Shown piece by piece: positions 1-6,877 of a stretch of 11,111 nt of DNA. Source of the stretch: Bacteroidota bacterium (GTDB lineage: Bacteria > Bacteroidota > Bacteroidia > Flavobacteriales_D > Crocinitomicaceae); assembly GCA_016866375.1 (NCBI GenBank), contig VGMK01000057.1:1-11111 (forward strand). The letters run 5' to 3'. Below the pieces are notes generated by a model. It made no database searches. It had not been told where the DNA came from and saw only the letters and a list, made by a program, of their open reading frames with translations. The position numbers and the translations under genes are program-made. Position 1 is the first letter of the stretch. Each line of letters starts with the position of its first letter.

Positions 1-251
1 CCGCAGTGAATGTTGGGCGTGTTGAATTATTGCCAAATACAACTTTTGTTTTATATACCGATGGGGTTGTCGAATTGGAAAATGAAAATGGTGAACACTT
101 TGGATTGGAACGTTTAATTAAAAACATTCAATCTTATTCACCACTTGCTATGGAGGATATGAACAATATCATTCTTTCTAAATTGGATGAGTGGCGCGGT
201 AATTTAAATTTTGTTGACGATACTGCTATATTTAGCAGCAAATTTTTTTAG
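1..251 (+). CDS. SpoIIE/PP2C-type protein phosphatase, C-terminal end (5' truncated by window)
   Basis: Only the last ~83 residues are visible. The frame stays open to the window edge, so the GTG at position 6 is probably an internal valine codon and not a start. The fragment has the late motifs of PP2C-family SpoIIE phosphatases: LYTDGVVE, with the metal-binding aspartate of the YTDG motif; ENGEHFGLERL, which matches the usual N..GE.FG.ERL signature; and a near-terminal DDTA, whose aspartate is the last metal ligand in this family. Such domains dephosphorylate phosphoserine or phosphothreonine on partner proteins, often anti-sigma-factor antagonists. In Bacteroidetes they often sit at the end of large sensor proteins with TPR, GAF or two-component-like regions, but the sensor part is outside this window. 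The gene converges on the following outer-membrane gene with 14 bases between stop codons. No clear terminator hairpin is seen in that gap. Confidence 0.85.
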   Translation, partial: AVNVGRVELLPNTTFVLYTDGVVELENENGEHFGLERLIKNIQSYSPLAMEDMNNIILSKLDEWRGNLNFVDDTAIFSSKFF

Positions 252-265
252 TTCCGTTGACTTAA

Positions 266-1372
266 TTAGTCTGTCTTTTTGGATCGTAAAGTGCTATTTA
301 ATTTTATTCTCAAACTGATGACGTGAGAATATAGGGCCACAGAAATATCTCCAATATCCGTAAAGGCATAATCTAAGTGAAATCCTTTTACTGCTATTCC
401 CAGACCTATAGACGGCTGTAAATTAATGGACCTCTTATCGTCAAATGATGTCACGCGCTGTATATTGGAAAGGCCCGCACGAATTTTTACCAATTCCTTA
501 AATCCAATTTGGATACCGGTATGCGGGTCAATTGAAAAAGGTGAGGCGCTGATTAAGACATTTCGCCTTCCGTCACTTGTAATATCAAAATCTATTTCCC
601 CTCCAATGCTAAAACCAGATTTACCAAATGGGTAATTCCCTCCAAAACCCAAAATTAGTTTAGGTAGGGTCAATTCCAACCCATTTTGAGGAAGTGAATT
701 TCCAGTTGACAAGAAAATATTTGTTGTTTCTTCATTTAAATTAAAGAACCATCCGTTAAATGTGGACGTAGCATCGCGCAATGTCGCTGCTGCTGTCCAA
801 TTTTTCCCCAACTGATATTTCATGCCTGCATCTAGCCCAAAGCCCCAAGATTTGGCGAAATCACCTATATTTCTGTAAATAACTTTTGCTGTACCACCCA
901 AGCAAAAACGATTGCTGATTTTACGAGCATAAGAACCCAAAAATGCATAATCTCCCGCGCTAAAAGAGGTAAGATTGTCGTAATTAATGACGCCATTGTT
1001 GTCAATCAATTCAGTAGTGTTAGGAATATCGTCAACTCCAAACCTTATGGCTGTGAGCCCTAGCGCACTCTTTTCGTCAATGGTATGTGCCACACTCAGT
1101 TGGTCGTATTTGGCAATTCCTGCGAAATATTCTGCATGCATGAAACTAACCTCCAACCATTTATTTACACCGAGTAAACCGGCTGGATTCCAGTACCCGG
1201 AGGATGCTCCCGAGGAATTTACAATGAATGCATTTCCCATTCCCAAAGCGTCCGCTCCAACACCTATGGATAAAAATTCATTTGAGTACTTCGGTGCAAC
1301 CGTGCTTTCCTGTGCTGAAAATGCACTCAATAACGAGATCACAGCAATAACCAAATAATACCTGAGTTGCAT
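266..1372 (-). CDS. PorV/PorQ-family outer-membrane beta-barrel protein
   Basis: A predicted exported outer-membrane protein of 368 residues. From the ATG at 1372 it starts with a classic signal peptide: MQLR, a hydrophobic core, then AFSA before QES. This fits signal peptidase I cleavage after residue 20, and a Q at the mature N-terminus is common in Bacteroidetes. Upstream in-frame starts exist at 1432 and 1489. They would put about 20-39 polar residues before the hydrophobic segment, and the 1489 start would overlap the divergent pssA, so 1372 is preferred. The mature N-terminus has YSNEFLSIGVGADALGMGNA (residues 29-48) and GYWNPAG (59-65), the signature of the PorV/PorQ (UPF0164-like) family. 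The rest is alternating aromatic and glycine-rich beta-strand sequence ending in a conserved-looking barrel strand. PorV works in type IX secretion, but this family has many paralogues and the PorV role itself is not shown here. The gene stands alone and is divergent from pssA. Confidence 0.8.
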   Translation of the reverse strand: MQLRYYLVIAVISLLSAFSAQESTVAPKYSNEFLSIGVGADALGMGNAFIVNSSGASSGYWNPAGLLGVNKWLEVSFMHAEYFAGIAKYDQLSVAHTIDEKSALGLTAIRFGVDDIPNTTELIDNNGVINYDNLTSFSAGDYAFLGSYARKISNRFCLGGTAKVIYRNIGDFAKSWGFGLDAGMKYQLGKNWTAAATLRDATSTFNGWFFNLNEETTNIFLSTGNSLPQNGLELTLPKLILGFGGNYPFGKSGFSIGGEIDFDITSDGRRNVLISASPFSIDPHTGIQIGFKELVKIRAGLSNIQRVTSFDDKRSINLQPSIGLGIAVKGFHLDYAFTDIGDISVALYSHVISLRIKLNSTLRSKKTD

Positions 1373-1471
1373 AAAAAGATTTATCACATAAACACTCCAA
1401 TTCGTAAAAAATTGTGTTCTTTGCTTTGTCATTTTAAAATTACATCTTAATTCCGATAAGTTGCCTCCGGT

Positions 1472-2383
1472 ATGAGTATTTTCCGACATCCCATTTACAA
1501 TTTTGCAAATTTACTAACGGTTTGTAACTTGCTTCTTGGTGCATTCAGCATTTTATGTGCTTTAAATGGCAAATTGGATTTTGCTTGTTATGCACTACTT
1601 TCTGCGATGGCCTGCGATTTTTTGGATGGATTTTTAGCCAGGTTGCTGAGGGTAAATGGCGATTTTGGAAAACAATTAGATTCTTTGGCAGATATGATCT
1701 CTTTCGGACTTGCTCCAGGAATATTGATGTTTGTGATGATTATTCTCGGGATAGATATTGACTCTTGGAAAAATATTGCCATATCTCAACAAAATTGTCA
1801 AATGGATGCTGGCCAATTCGTTCAAATTAAAATTCAAGAATGGTCTGATGCATTTTTTTATCAACCGAAAGATGGATTTGAGATGTACAATCCATGTGAA
1901 GTAGGGACTTATTATAACCCTTATGATGCATCGATAAAATACCTCCCTTTTACGGCATTTATAATTCCATTATTTTCCATACTCCGTCTGGCTAAATTCA
2001 ATATTGATGAAAATCAAAAGAATTTTTTTATCGGTATACCTACCCCAATGAGTACCTTCTTTTTCATTTTTTTTCCCATGTTCTTCGTGTCAAATTTCGA
2101 GATTTTGGCGAATCAATCATCTGTTGTATACGCGCTTTTTGATTGCTATTCATTAGTCGCAATAGTAACGTTGTTTTCACCGCTCATGGTGGCTCCAATT
2201 ACTTTAATTGCAATGAAATTTCAATCTCCAAGGTTTAATGAGAATGCATATCGTATTACCTTTTTTATTTTGTCGTTGATAAGTATCCCGATTTTTCAAT
2301 GGTGGTCTATACCTTTTATCTTAACTTTATACCTCGGTTTATCCATTTTACAACAATTCTTAACCAGAAAAAATGAAATTTAA
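1472..2383 (+). CDS. pssA: CDP-diacylglycerol--serine O-phosphatidyltransferase (phosphatidylserine synthase)
   Basis: Integral membrane enzyme that transfers the phosphatidyl group from CDP-diacylglycerol to serine, the first step towards phosphatidylethanolamine. The CDP-alcohol phosphatidyltransferase signature D(x2)DG(x2)AR(x8)G(x3)D(x3)D is complete: D49, D52-G53, A56-R57, G66, D70, D74. PssA-type context follows, with RLAKFN at 172-177 and GIPTP at 188-192, and several hydrophobic helices run to the C-terminus. At 303 residues it is longer than the roughly 235-250 typical of this class. The extra length is a polar, cysteine- and tyrosine-containing insert at about residues 94-157, between the second catalytic-side helix and the next membrane helix. 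The start ATG gives the usual short N-terminal tail before the first helix. The last 11 bases overlap purS, suggesting translational coupling. The upstream region has TTTG (1425-1428) and, 19 bases on, TAATTCCG, which is only a poor promoter match. Confidence 0.92.
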   Translation: MSIFRHPIYNFANLLTVCNLLLGAFSILCALNGKLDFACYALLSAMACDFLDGFLARLLRVNGDFGKQLDSLADMISFGLAPGILMFVMIILGIDIDSWKNIAISQQNCQMDAGQFVQIKIQEWSDAFFYQPKDGFEMYNPCEVGTYYNPYDASIKYLPFTAFIIPLFSILRLAKFNIDENQKNFFIGIPTPMSTFFFIFFPMFFVSNFEILANQSSVVYALFDCYSLVAIVTLFSPLMVAPITLIAMKFQSPRFNENAYRITFFILSLISIPIFQWWSIPFILTLYLGLSILQQFLTRKNEI

Positions 2384-2627
2384 AGCAGAAATAGACGTAA
2401 TGCCTCACGATGCTTTGTTAGACCCTCAGGGCAAAGCTGTTACAAATACTCTGAAAACAATTGGCCTATCAACCATTGACGGAGTGAGAATAGGAAAGCA
2501 CATACGCTTATTCGTTGAAGCTAGCTCTGAGCAAGAGGCTCTCGACCTTGTAGAGGAAGCATGTAAGAAAATGTTGGTAAACCAAATCATGGAGGCCTAT
2601 CATTTTAATGTGAGTGTTGTCAACTAG
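2373..2627 (+). CDS. purS: Phosphoribosylformylglycinamidine synthase subunit PurS
   Basis: An 84-residue protein matching the PurS family in length and pattern: KAEIDVMP, LLDPQGKAVTNTLKTIGL, VRIGKHIRL, and a C-terminal half with LVEEACKKMLVNQIMEAYHFNV. PurS is the small bridging subunit that joins the glutaminase PurQ to the synthetase PurL in the split type of FGAM synthase, which performs the fourth step of de novo purine synthesis in the cytoplasm. Its presence implies that this organism has separate purQ and small-type purL genes elsewhere and not only the single large PurL. No other purine gene is nearby, which is unusual compared with clustered pur operons. The gene starts inside the end of pssA (11-base overlap), and the following aldehyde dehydrogenase starts inside its own end, so the three are very likely co-transcribed. 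Confidence 0.92.
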   Translation: MKFKAEIDVMPHDALLDPQGKAVTNTLKTIGLSTIDGVRIGKHIRLFVEASSEQEALDLVEEACKKMLVNQIMEAYHFNVSVVN

Positions 2628-4056
2628 TCCACTTAAAACATACAATCACTTTACATGTGAGGACGGTTTGATTGAATATTTTGCTGACTCGCCAGAGGCG
2701 GTCTTAAGTAAAATTTCTGTAGCCAAAAGTCAACAAGAAAAAGGTGTTTTTGCTTTTTCAACGGCGTTAAGAATTTTGTTATTCAAGAAAATTAAAAGTA
2801 CACTTGAGGCATCAAAAGAAAAGCTATGCTCTATTTACTGCGAAGAGAGTGGGCTTAACGAAACCAGATTTCTCTCGGAACTCGATCGCGTATTCTTTCA
2901 ACTTGATCACTTTTGTGCATTTCTTGAACGGGGAGCATTAAGAGATAAAAATGAAACCAAGGTAATTAATGGTAAAGAAGTTTCCTTTAAACTTAAACAT
3001 CAACCTATTGGGCAAGCATTAGTTCTTGGTGCAAGTAATTTTCCTCTAGCATACTCAGCCATTGGAGGCGACGTCGTTTCAGCACTCGCAGCGGGCTGCT
3101 CAGTAGTTTATAAAGCTCATCCTTTTCATATTGGAACAAGTTTAATGGTTGCAAAAATAATTGAAAGTTGTTTGAGCCAATTATCATTGTCTCCTTGCGT
3201 ATATACGCATTATGTTGATGATAAGAATCATTCAACAACAAATTTTTTATTGCGTTCTGGCATGATAGACGCCGTCGGATTTACAGGCTCACAGTTCGTT
3301 GGACGTTATTTAATGGATGTCTGTGCCTCATTAGAATATCCAATTCCTGTTTTTGCTGAAATGGGAAGTATTAATCCAGTGGTATTTCTATCCAATGAAT
3401 TGATCCATAACATAGAGAAATATGCAAATTTATTAGCTGAATCAATAACTAATGATGCAGGTCAATTTTGCACAAAGCCAGGGGTTATTTTTTATCCTAA
3501 ATGTTCCTTGGGAGAAATTTTTAAAAATCAACTAATGCTTGCCGTCGAAAAGCAAGCTCACTTTCACATGCTTCACCCATCAATTCAATCGCGATATCAA
3601 AATAGTATTTGTCAGTTCACATCGCGGAAGGAGGTTAATGTTTTGTACAGAAGTCCCGGAGTAAATTCAATGTGCGGTGAAAAAGTCCTTGCTGAAGTTT
3701 CTTCCGCTATTTTTCTTAAAGATTCCGCAATGTGCGCTGAAGTTTTTGGTCCTTTTTCACTTTTGGTTGCATATGAGGATAACGCTCAATTATTTATGTT
3801 GTTAGCGAAATTTAAAGGACAATTGACTGGAACAGTTATTGGAAATGAAAAGGACAAAGAATTAAAGGGAGTAGTTGATTACTTTCAAAAAATATGTGGA
3901 CGAATTATTCTAAATGGTATGCCTACAGGTGTAAATGTACTATCTACAATGCAACATGGAGGGCCATACCCAAGCAGCAGTGATTCACGCTTCACCTCTG
4001 TAGGAGAAAATAGTGTTTGGCGTTTTGTCAGACCTGTTACTTTTCAAAACTTTTAG
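2614..4056 (+). CDS. Aldehyde dehydrogenase, alpha-ketoglutarate semialdehyde (2,5-dioxovalerate) dehydrogenase type
   Basis: NAD(P)-dependent aldehyde dehydrogenase of about 480 residues. The ALDH core is intact: SNFP (141-144, oxyanion asparagine N142), KAHP (167-170, cofactor-binding lysine), GFTGS (222-226), AEMGS with general base E249, GQFCTKPG with nucleophile C286, and EVFGP further on. The motifs KAHP.H.GTS, AEMGSINPV and HGGPYP.SSDSRFTSVG are characteristic of the alpha-ketoglutarate semialdehyde dehydrogenase group, which forms 2-oxoglutarate at the end of hydroxyproline, arabinose or glucarate catabolism. The exact substrate is inferred. No ATG is available: an in-frame TGA at 2611-2613 precedes GTG at 2614 and TTG at 2617, so initiation is on one of these, 11-14 bases inside the purS end. 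The N-terminus is slightly shorter than in typical members. No hydroxyproline or sugar-acid genes are adjacent, so its place in a housekeeping trio is odd. Confidence 0.87.
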   Translation: MLSTSPLKTYNHFTCEDGLIEYFADSPEAVLSKISVAKSQQEKGVFAFSTALRILLFKKIKSTLEASKEKLCSIYCEESGLNETRFLSELDRVFFQLDHFCAFLERGALRDKNETKVINGKEVSFKLKHQPIGQALVLGASNFPLAYSAIGGDVVSALAAGCSVVYKAHPFHIGTSLMVAKIIESCLSQLSLSPCVYTHYVDDKNHSTTNFLLRSGMIDAVGFTGSQFVGRYLMDVCASLEYPIPVFAEMGSINPVVFLSNELIHNIEKYANLLAESITNDAGQFCTKPGVIFYPKCSLGEIFKNQLMLAVEKQAHFHMLHPSIQSRYQNSICQFTSRKEVNVLYRSPGVNSMCGEKVLAEVSSAIFLKDSAMCAEVFGPFSLLVAYEDNAQLFMLLAKFKGQLTGTVIGNEKDKELKGVVDYFQKICGRIILNGMPTGVNVLSTMQHGGPYPSSSDSRFTSVGENSVWRFVRPVTFQNF

Positions 4057-4104
4057 TTTATATAGATATAATTATTATGTAATTTTAATATTTAATTTCA
4101 CAAG

Positions 4105-5058
4105 ATGAGCCAAGAAACATCAAAAAATACCCAAAGTATTATTTACCTTTTTTTGTTATTATTTGTTTTAGCCACAACTTCCTTCATTGCATTCAAATGG
4201 TACGTTGCCAAAAAATTAAATGAGAATTGGGCCAATAAAAACGAGCAGCTTGAAACTGAAGTTAAAGAGATGGAACAAATGATGTCCGAATATGTGGGAG
4301 ATATTTCAAAAGATATGCGAACAGACCTCAAAAAGATCTTGGAGTCATACGATGCTTTGAAAAATACGGATGCTTTGAACAGTGATTCAATAAAAAACCA
4401 GAAGCGGGAGATACGCAGCCTCATGGAACAACTTGACCAGAATAAAATTTCGGCAAGAGAATTAACTCAACTAAAAAAAAGAATTCAAGACTTGCAGAAG
4501 GCGAATGAAAGAATATTACAACAAAATATTGAATTAAATCAAAAGAATAGGCAATTATCGTCGGATTTAGATGAAACTTCAACCAGGCTAAATGAAACTT
4601 CCGCAGAACGCGATATTTACAAAAAAGACGCGGAAGAAAAAGGTGAGCAGGTTAAAAAAGGTGGCAAATTGCGGGCATACAGTATCAGTTCTGGTGCGCT
4701 CAGAATGAAGAACAATAATACCACTGAGGCAACTGACCGAGCAAAAAGGGTCTATCAATTAAAATCTAGCTTTACACTCCAAGAAAATGTGTTAGCCAAA
4801 CAGGGAAAGAAGATGGTTTACATGTCCATTATTGCGCCGAATGGTCAGGTTTTGCAATCGCGGAGTTCCAATTCTGTTGCTACAGATTTCGGTTCTGTTT
4901 TATACTCAGATAAAAAAGAAATTGATTACAGAAATCAAGCGTTGGACGTAACCATTTTTTATGAGGTGAATACTGACGCAATAGAAAAAGGAACTTATCA
5001 AGTGAAGCTTTATTGTGAAGGTGTTATGATCGGGGAAGATAGCTTTCTTCTAAAATAA
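4105..5058 (+). CDS. Membrane-anchored coiled-coil protein of unknown function
   Basis: I do not recognise a named family. The 317-residue protein has three clear parts. A short polar N-terminus leads into one hydrophobic segment (about residues 11-34, from SIIYLF to KWYV), probably an uncleaved signal anchor. A long charged, heptad-like coiled coil follows (about 36-183, rich in E, K, Q and L, without prolines). The C-terminal domain (about 187-317) is predominantly beta-like, with IIAPNGQVL, VTIFYEVN and GTYQVKLYCEGVMIGEDSF, and resembles a small beta-sandwich. By the positive-inside rule, the K/R residues after the segment do not settle the topology. A periplasmic C-terminal domain would be plausible but is not shown. 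Forty-eight AT-rich bases separate it from the aldehyde dehydrogenase gene, and 4 bases separate it from the following hydratase-like gene, so it is probably co-expressed with the latter. A scaffold or envelope role is possible, but no function is assigned. Confidence 0.8.
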   Translation: MSQETSKNTQSIIYLFLLLFVLATTSFIAFKWYVAKKLNENWANKNEQLETEVKEMEQMMSEYVGDISKDMRTDLKKILESYDALKNTDALNSDSIKNQKREIRSLMEQLDQNKISARELTQLKKRIQDLQKANERILQQNIELNQKNRQLSSDLDETSTRLNETSAERDIYKKDAEEKGEQVKKGGKLRAYSISSGALRMKNNNTTEATDRAKRVYQLKSSFTLQENVLAKQGKKMVYMSIIAPNGQVLQSRSSNSVATDFGSVLYSDKKEIDYRNQALDVTIFYEVNTDAIEKGTYQVKLYCEGVMIGEDSFLLK

Positions 5059-5062
5059 AAAT

Positions 5063-5836
5063 ATGACCACAATTACCGAACAAGGATTTGTAAGTTATGA
5101 GGTTTCTCAATTTGGTGTTGGAGCCATAACATTTGGTCACCCAATGAGCAATTCATTGCCCAGTGAAATTTTAAGAAAATTAGCGGAGACAATTACCGAG
5201 CTCGGTAAAAAGAATGAGGTAAAAGTAATTATCATAAAATCTGATGGGGAGAAAGTATTTTGTGCAGGGGCAAGTTTCGACGAGTTGATAGCAATATGTG
5301 ACTTTCAATCTGGAAAAGCTTTCTTTTCGGGTTTTGCTGATGTTATCAATGCATGCAGAACCTGTCCAAAATTCATTATCGGGCGTATTCACGGGAAAGC
5401 TGTAGGAGGCGGCGTAGGACTAGCTTCTGCCTGTGACTATTGTTTTGCTACAAAATATGCAGATATTAAATTGTCAGAATTAGCTATTGGTATTGGCCCG
5501 TTTGTTGTCGGTCCTGCGGTAGAAAGAAAAATTGGTTTATCAGCAATGAGTGAATTAGCCATCAACGCAACTGAATGGAGGTCCGCTGAATGGGCAAAAG
5601 GAAAAGGGTTGTACACGGAGATTTACGACAGTGTGTCTGCAATGGATATTGATATCAACACATTGTCTCTTCAACTCGCAACATCTAACCCAGATGCTAT
5701 GTTTTTATTGAAGCAAATATTTTGGCAAGGGACAAGCCATTGGGACGAATTACTCATAGAAAGAGCGGAAATCAGCGGTAGATTAATTCTGAGTGATTTT
5801 TCAAAACATGCCATTAATACTTTCAAAAAGAAATAG
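5063..5836 (+). CDS. Enoyl-CoA hydratase/isomerase (crotonase) family protein
   Basis: Cytoplasmic crotonase-fold protein of 257 residues, the usual family length. Oxyanion-hole regions are present: CAGASFDEL (67-75), and HGKAVGGGVGLASACD (110-125) with the GGG turn at 115-117. Of the two catalytic glutamates of mitochondrial enoyl-CoA hydratase (rat E144 and E164), the position of E144 is glycine (G119), while the E164 equivalent is kept as E139 in KLSELAIGIGP. The family fold and CoA-thioester binding are therefore well supported, but ordinary 2-enoyl-CoA hydration is uncertain. Isomerase, methylglutaconyl-CoA-hydratase-like or other crotonase chemistry is possible, and GGGVGL with LSE.xxGI resembles the branched-chain catabolism subgroup. 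The gene follows the coiled-coil gene by 4 bases and ends before the ribosomal promoter. No other fatty-acid or amino-acid catabolic gene is adjacent. Confidence 0.85.
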   Translation: MTTITEQGFVSYEVSQFGVGAITFGHPMSNSLPSEILRKLAETITELGKKNEVKVIIIKSDGEKVFCAGASFDELIAICDFQSGKAFFSGFADVINACRTCPKFIIGRIHGKAVGGGVGLASACDYCFATKYADIKLSELAIGIGPFVVGPAVERKIGLSAMSELAINATEWRSAEWAKGKGLYTEIYDSVSAMDIDINTLSLQLATSNPDAMFLLKQIFWQGTSHWDELLIERAEISGRLILSDFSKHAINTFKKK

Positions 5837-5857
5837 TACTTATTTTTTTGTTATTCC

Positions 5858-5888
5858 TTTGTTATTTTGAAGAATAACTTTATCTTTG
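5858..5888 (+). promoter_or_regulatory. Bacteroidetes housekeeping promoter for rplM-rpsI-rpsB-tsf
   Basis: A -33 element TTTG (5858-5861) is followed after 19 bases by TATCTTTG (5881-5888), an exact match to the Bacteroidetes -7 consensus TAnnTTTG. Transcription should start about 4-7 bases later, near 5893, giving a leader of roughly 40 bases before the rplM GTG. A short inverted repeat, TTATTC (5851-5856) and GAATAA (5872-5877), brackets the spacer and may be incidental. At the 5' end of the leader, CCCT (5892-5895) and AGGG (5902-5905) could form a small hairpin. Confidence 0.85.
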
Positions 5889-5931
5889 CACCCCTATTTT
5901 AAGGGAAATAAAGATTTTAAAAAGCGAAAAG

Positions 5932-6387
5932 GTGAATACAGTAAGTTATAAAACATTATTTGGTAGTGCTGAAACTGCTAATAAAAAGTGGTTTGTAGTG
6001 GATGCAGAGGGACAACCAGTTGGACGATTGGCAAGTAAAGTGGCCAAAATCATCCGAGGTAAATACAAGACCTGTTACACACCACATGCTGACTGTGGAG
6101 ACAACGTAATCGTGATTAATGCAGAAAAGGTTACATTTTCTGGGTTGAAGTTTGAAAATAAAGATTACGTAAGTTTTTCTGGTTACCCTGGTGGACAACG
6201 CTTTACCTCCGCAGAGGAAATTTTAAAAAATCATCCAGAACGATTAATTGAAAAGGCAGTTAAGGGAATGTTACCAAAAAATGTGTTAGGTAGAAAACTG
6301 TACACAAATTTGAAAGTGTATGCTGGGACAGTTCACAAACACGACGCTCAACAACCAGAGGTAATAAATCTCGATAACCTTAAATAA
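5932..6387 (+). CDS. rplM: 50S ribosomal protein L13
   Basis: Full-length L13 (151 residues), an early-assembly 23S rRNA-binding protein of the large subunit. Diagnostic stretches are GRLASKVAKIIRGKY, TPHADCGDNVIVINAEKV, GYPGGQRF, the RLIEKAVKGMLPKN block, LGRKLYTNLKVYAGT.HKH, and the C-terminal AQQPEVINL. The start is GTG at 5932. It matches the usual Bacteroidetes L13 N-terminus (M..SYKT followed by a K-W-VVDA region), and no ATG is available upstream in frame within the leader. The sequence before it is A/G-rich without a strong Shine-Dalgarno. First gene of the rplM-rpsI-rpsB-tsf run, 5 bases before rpsI. Confidence 0.98.
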   Translation: MNTVSYKTLFGSAETANKKWFVVDAEGQPVGRLASKVAKIIRGKYKTCYTPHADCGDNVIVINAEKVTFSGLKFENKDYVSFSGYPGGQRFTSAEEILKNHPERLIEKAVKGMLPKNVLGRKLYTNLKVYAGTVHKHDAQQPEVINLDNLK

Positions 6388-6392
6388 AAGAA

Positions 6393-6779
6393 ATGGAAGT
6401 AATCAATGCATTAGGAAGAAGAAAAACGGCAGTTGCTCGCGTTTACTTAACAAAAGGAAAAGGAAATATTTCTGTTAATCAAAAATTGATGACCGAAGCT
6501 TTTCCTACAAATGTCCTTCAGGCAAAGATTAATCAGCCATTTGAACTCACAAAAACTGTTGGCCAGTACGATGTAAAAGTGAATGTAGCGGGAGGTGGTA
6601 TAAATGGTCAAGCAGAGGCTATACGCCTGGGAATATCGAGAGCACTGGTCGAAGTATCGGCAGATTATAAGCCCATGTTGAAAGAGGAAGGTTTAATGAC
6701 ACGCGACCCAAGAATGGTGGAGCGTAAGAAACCTGGTCGCCCTAAAGCAAGAAAGAAATTCCAGTTCTCCAAACGTTAA
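6393..6779 (+). CDS. rpsI: 30S ribosomal protein S9
   Basis: S9 of 128 residues, normal bacterial length. Hallmarks are the N-terminal LGRRKTAVARVYL, the central VNVAGGGINGQAEAIRLGISRAL, and the basic C-terminus RDPRMVERKKPGRPKARKKF ending in FSKR. The final SKR tail is the segment that reaches the P-site tRNA in the small subunit. It follows rplM by 5 bases, the near-universal L13-S9 pairing, and shares its promoter. A 98-base spacer then separates it from rpsB. Confidence 0.98.
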   Translation: MEVINALGRRKTAVARVYLTKGKGNISVNQKLMTEAFPTNVLQAKINQPFELTKTVGQYDVKVNVAGGGINGQAEAIRLGISRALVEVSADYKPMLKEEGLMTRDPRMVERKKPGRPKARKKFQFSKR

Positions 6780-6877
6780 TCTTTGGTACTGGTTGTTTAG
6801 CATCCAAATGTAGGAGTACCTTGGAAAATTCCACCCTCCAACATTGATGAAAAGAGTAGGAAAGTAAACAAATATAT
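6780..6877 (+). promoter_or_regulatory. Candidate structured leader upstream of rpsB
   Basis: The spacer is much longer than the other gaps in this operon and holds several exact inverted repeats. GGTACT (6785-6790) pairs perfectly with AGTACC (6815-6820). TTGGA (6821-6825) could pair with TCCA (6830-6833), with TCCAA (6837-6841), or with an earlier TCCAA (6803-6807), so alternative folds are possible. The last ~30 bases before the ATG are A-rich and look single-stranded. At the upstream edge AATCTTTG (6778-6785) matches seven of eight positions of TAnnTTTG, so an internal promoter is also possible, although no good -33 box is seen. In E. coli, S2 represses rpsB-tsf through the rpsB leader, so an analogous feedback element is a reasonable inference. 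I cannot match it to a known RNA family. Confidence 0.4.

Noticed and set aside
426..1358. Open frames on the + strand opposite the outer-membrane barrel gene
   Set aside because: They are antisense to a well-supported gene with signal peptide and family motifs, and their translations show no recognisable domain.
1373..1471. Promoters for the divergent barrel gene and pssA
   Set aside because: TTTG with TAATTCCG on + and TAATTTTA on - are imperfect -7 matches that would be expected by chance in AT-rich DNA. Promoters probably exist here but cannot be located reliably.
4057..4104. Possible promoter in the AT-rich gap before the coiled-coil gene
   Set aside because: No TAnnTTTG match, only generic AT-rich sequence, so an independent promoter is not supported.
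5837..5857. T-rich stretch after the crotonase gene as a terminator
   Set aside because: There is a T-run but no GC-containing hairpin ahead of it; it overlaps the upstream part of the rplM promoter region.
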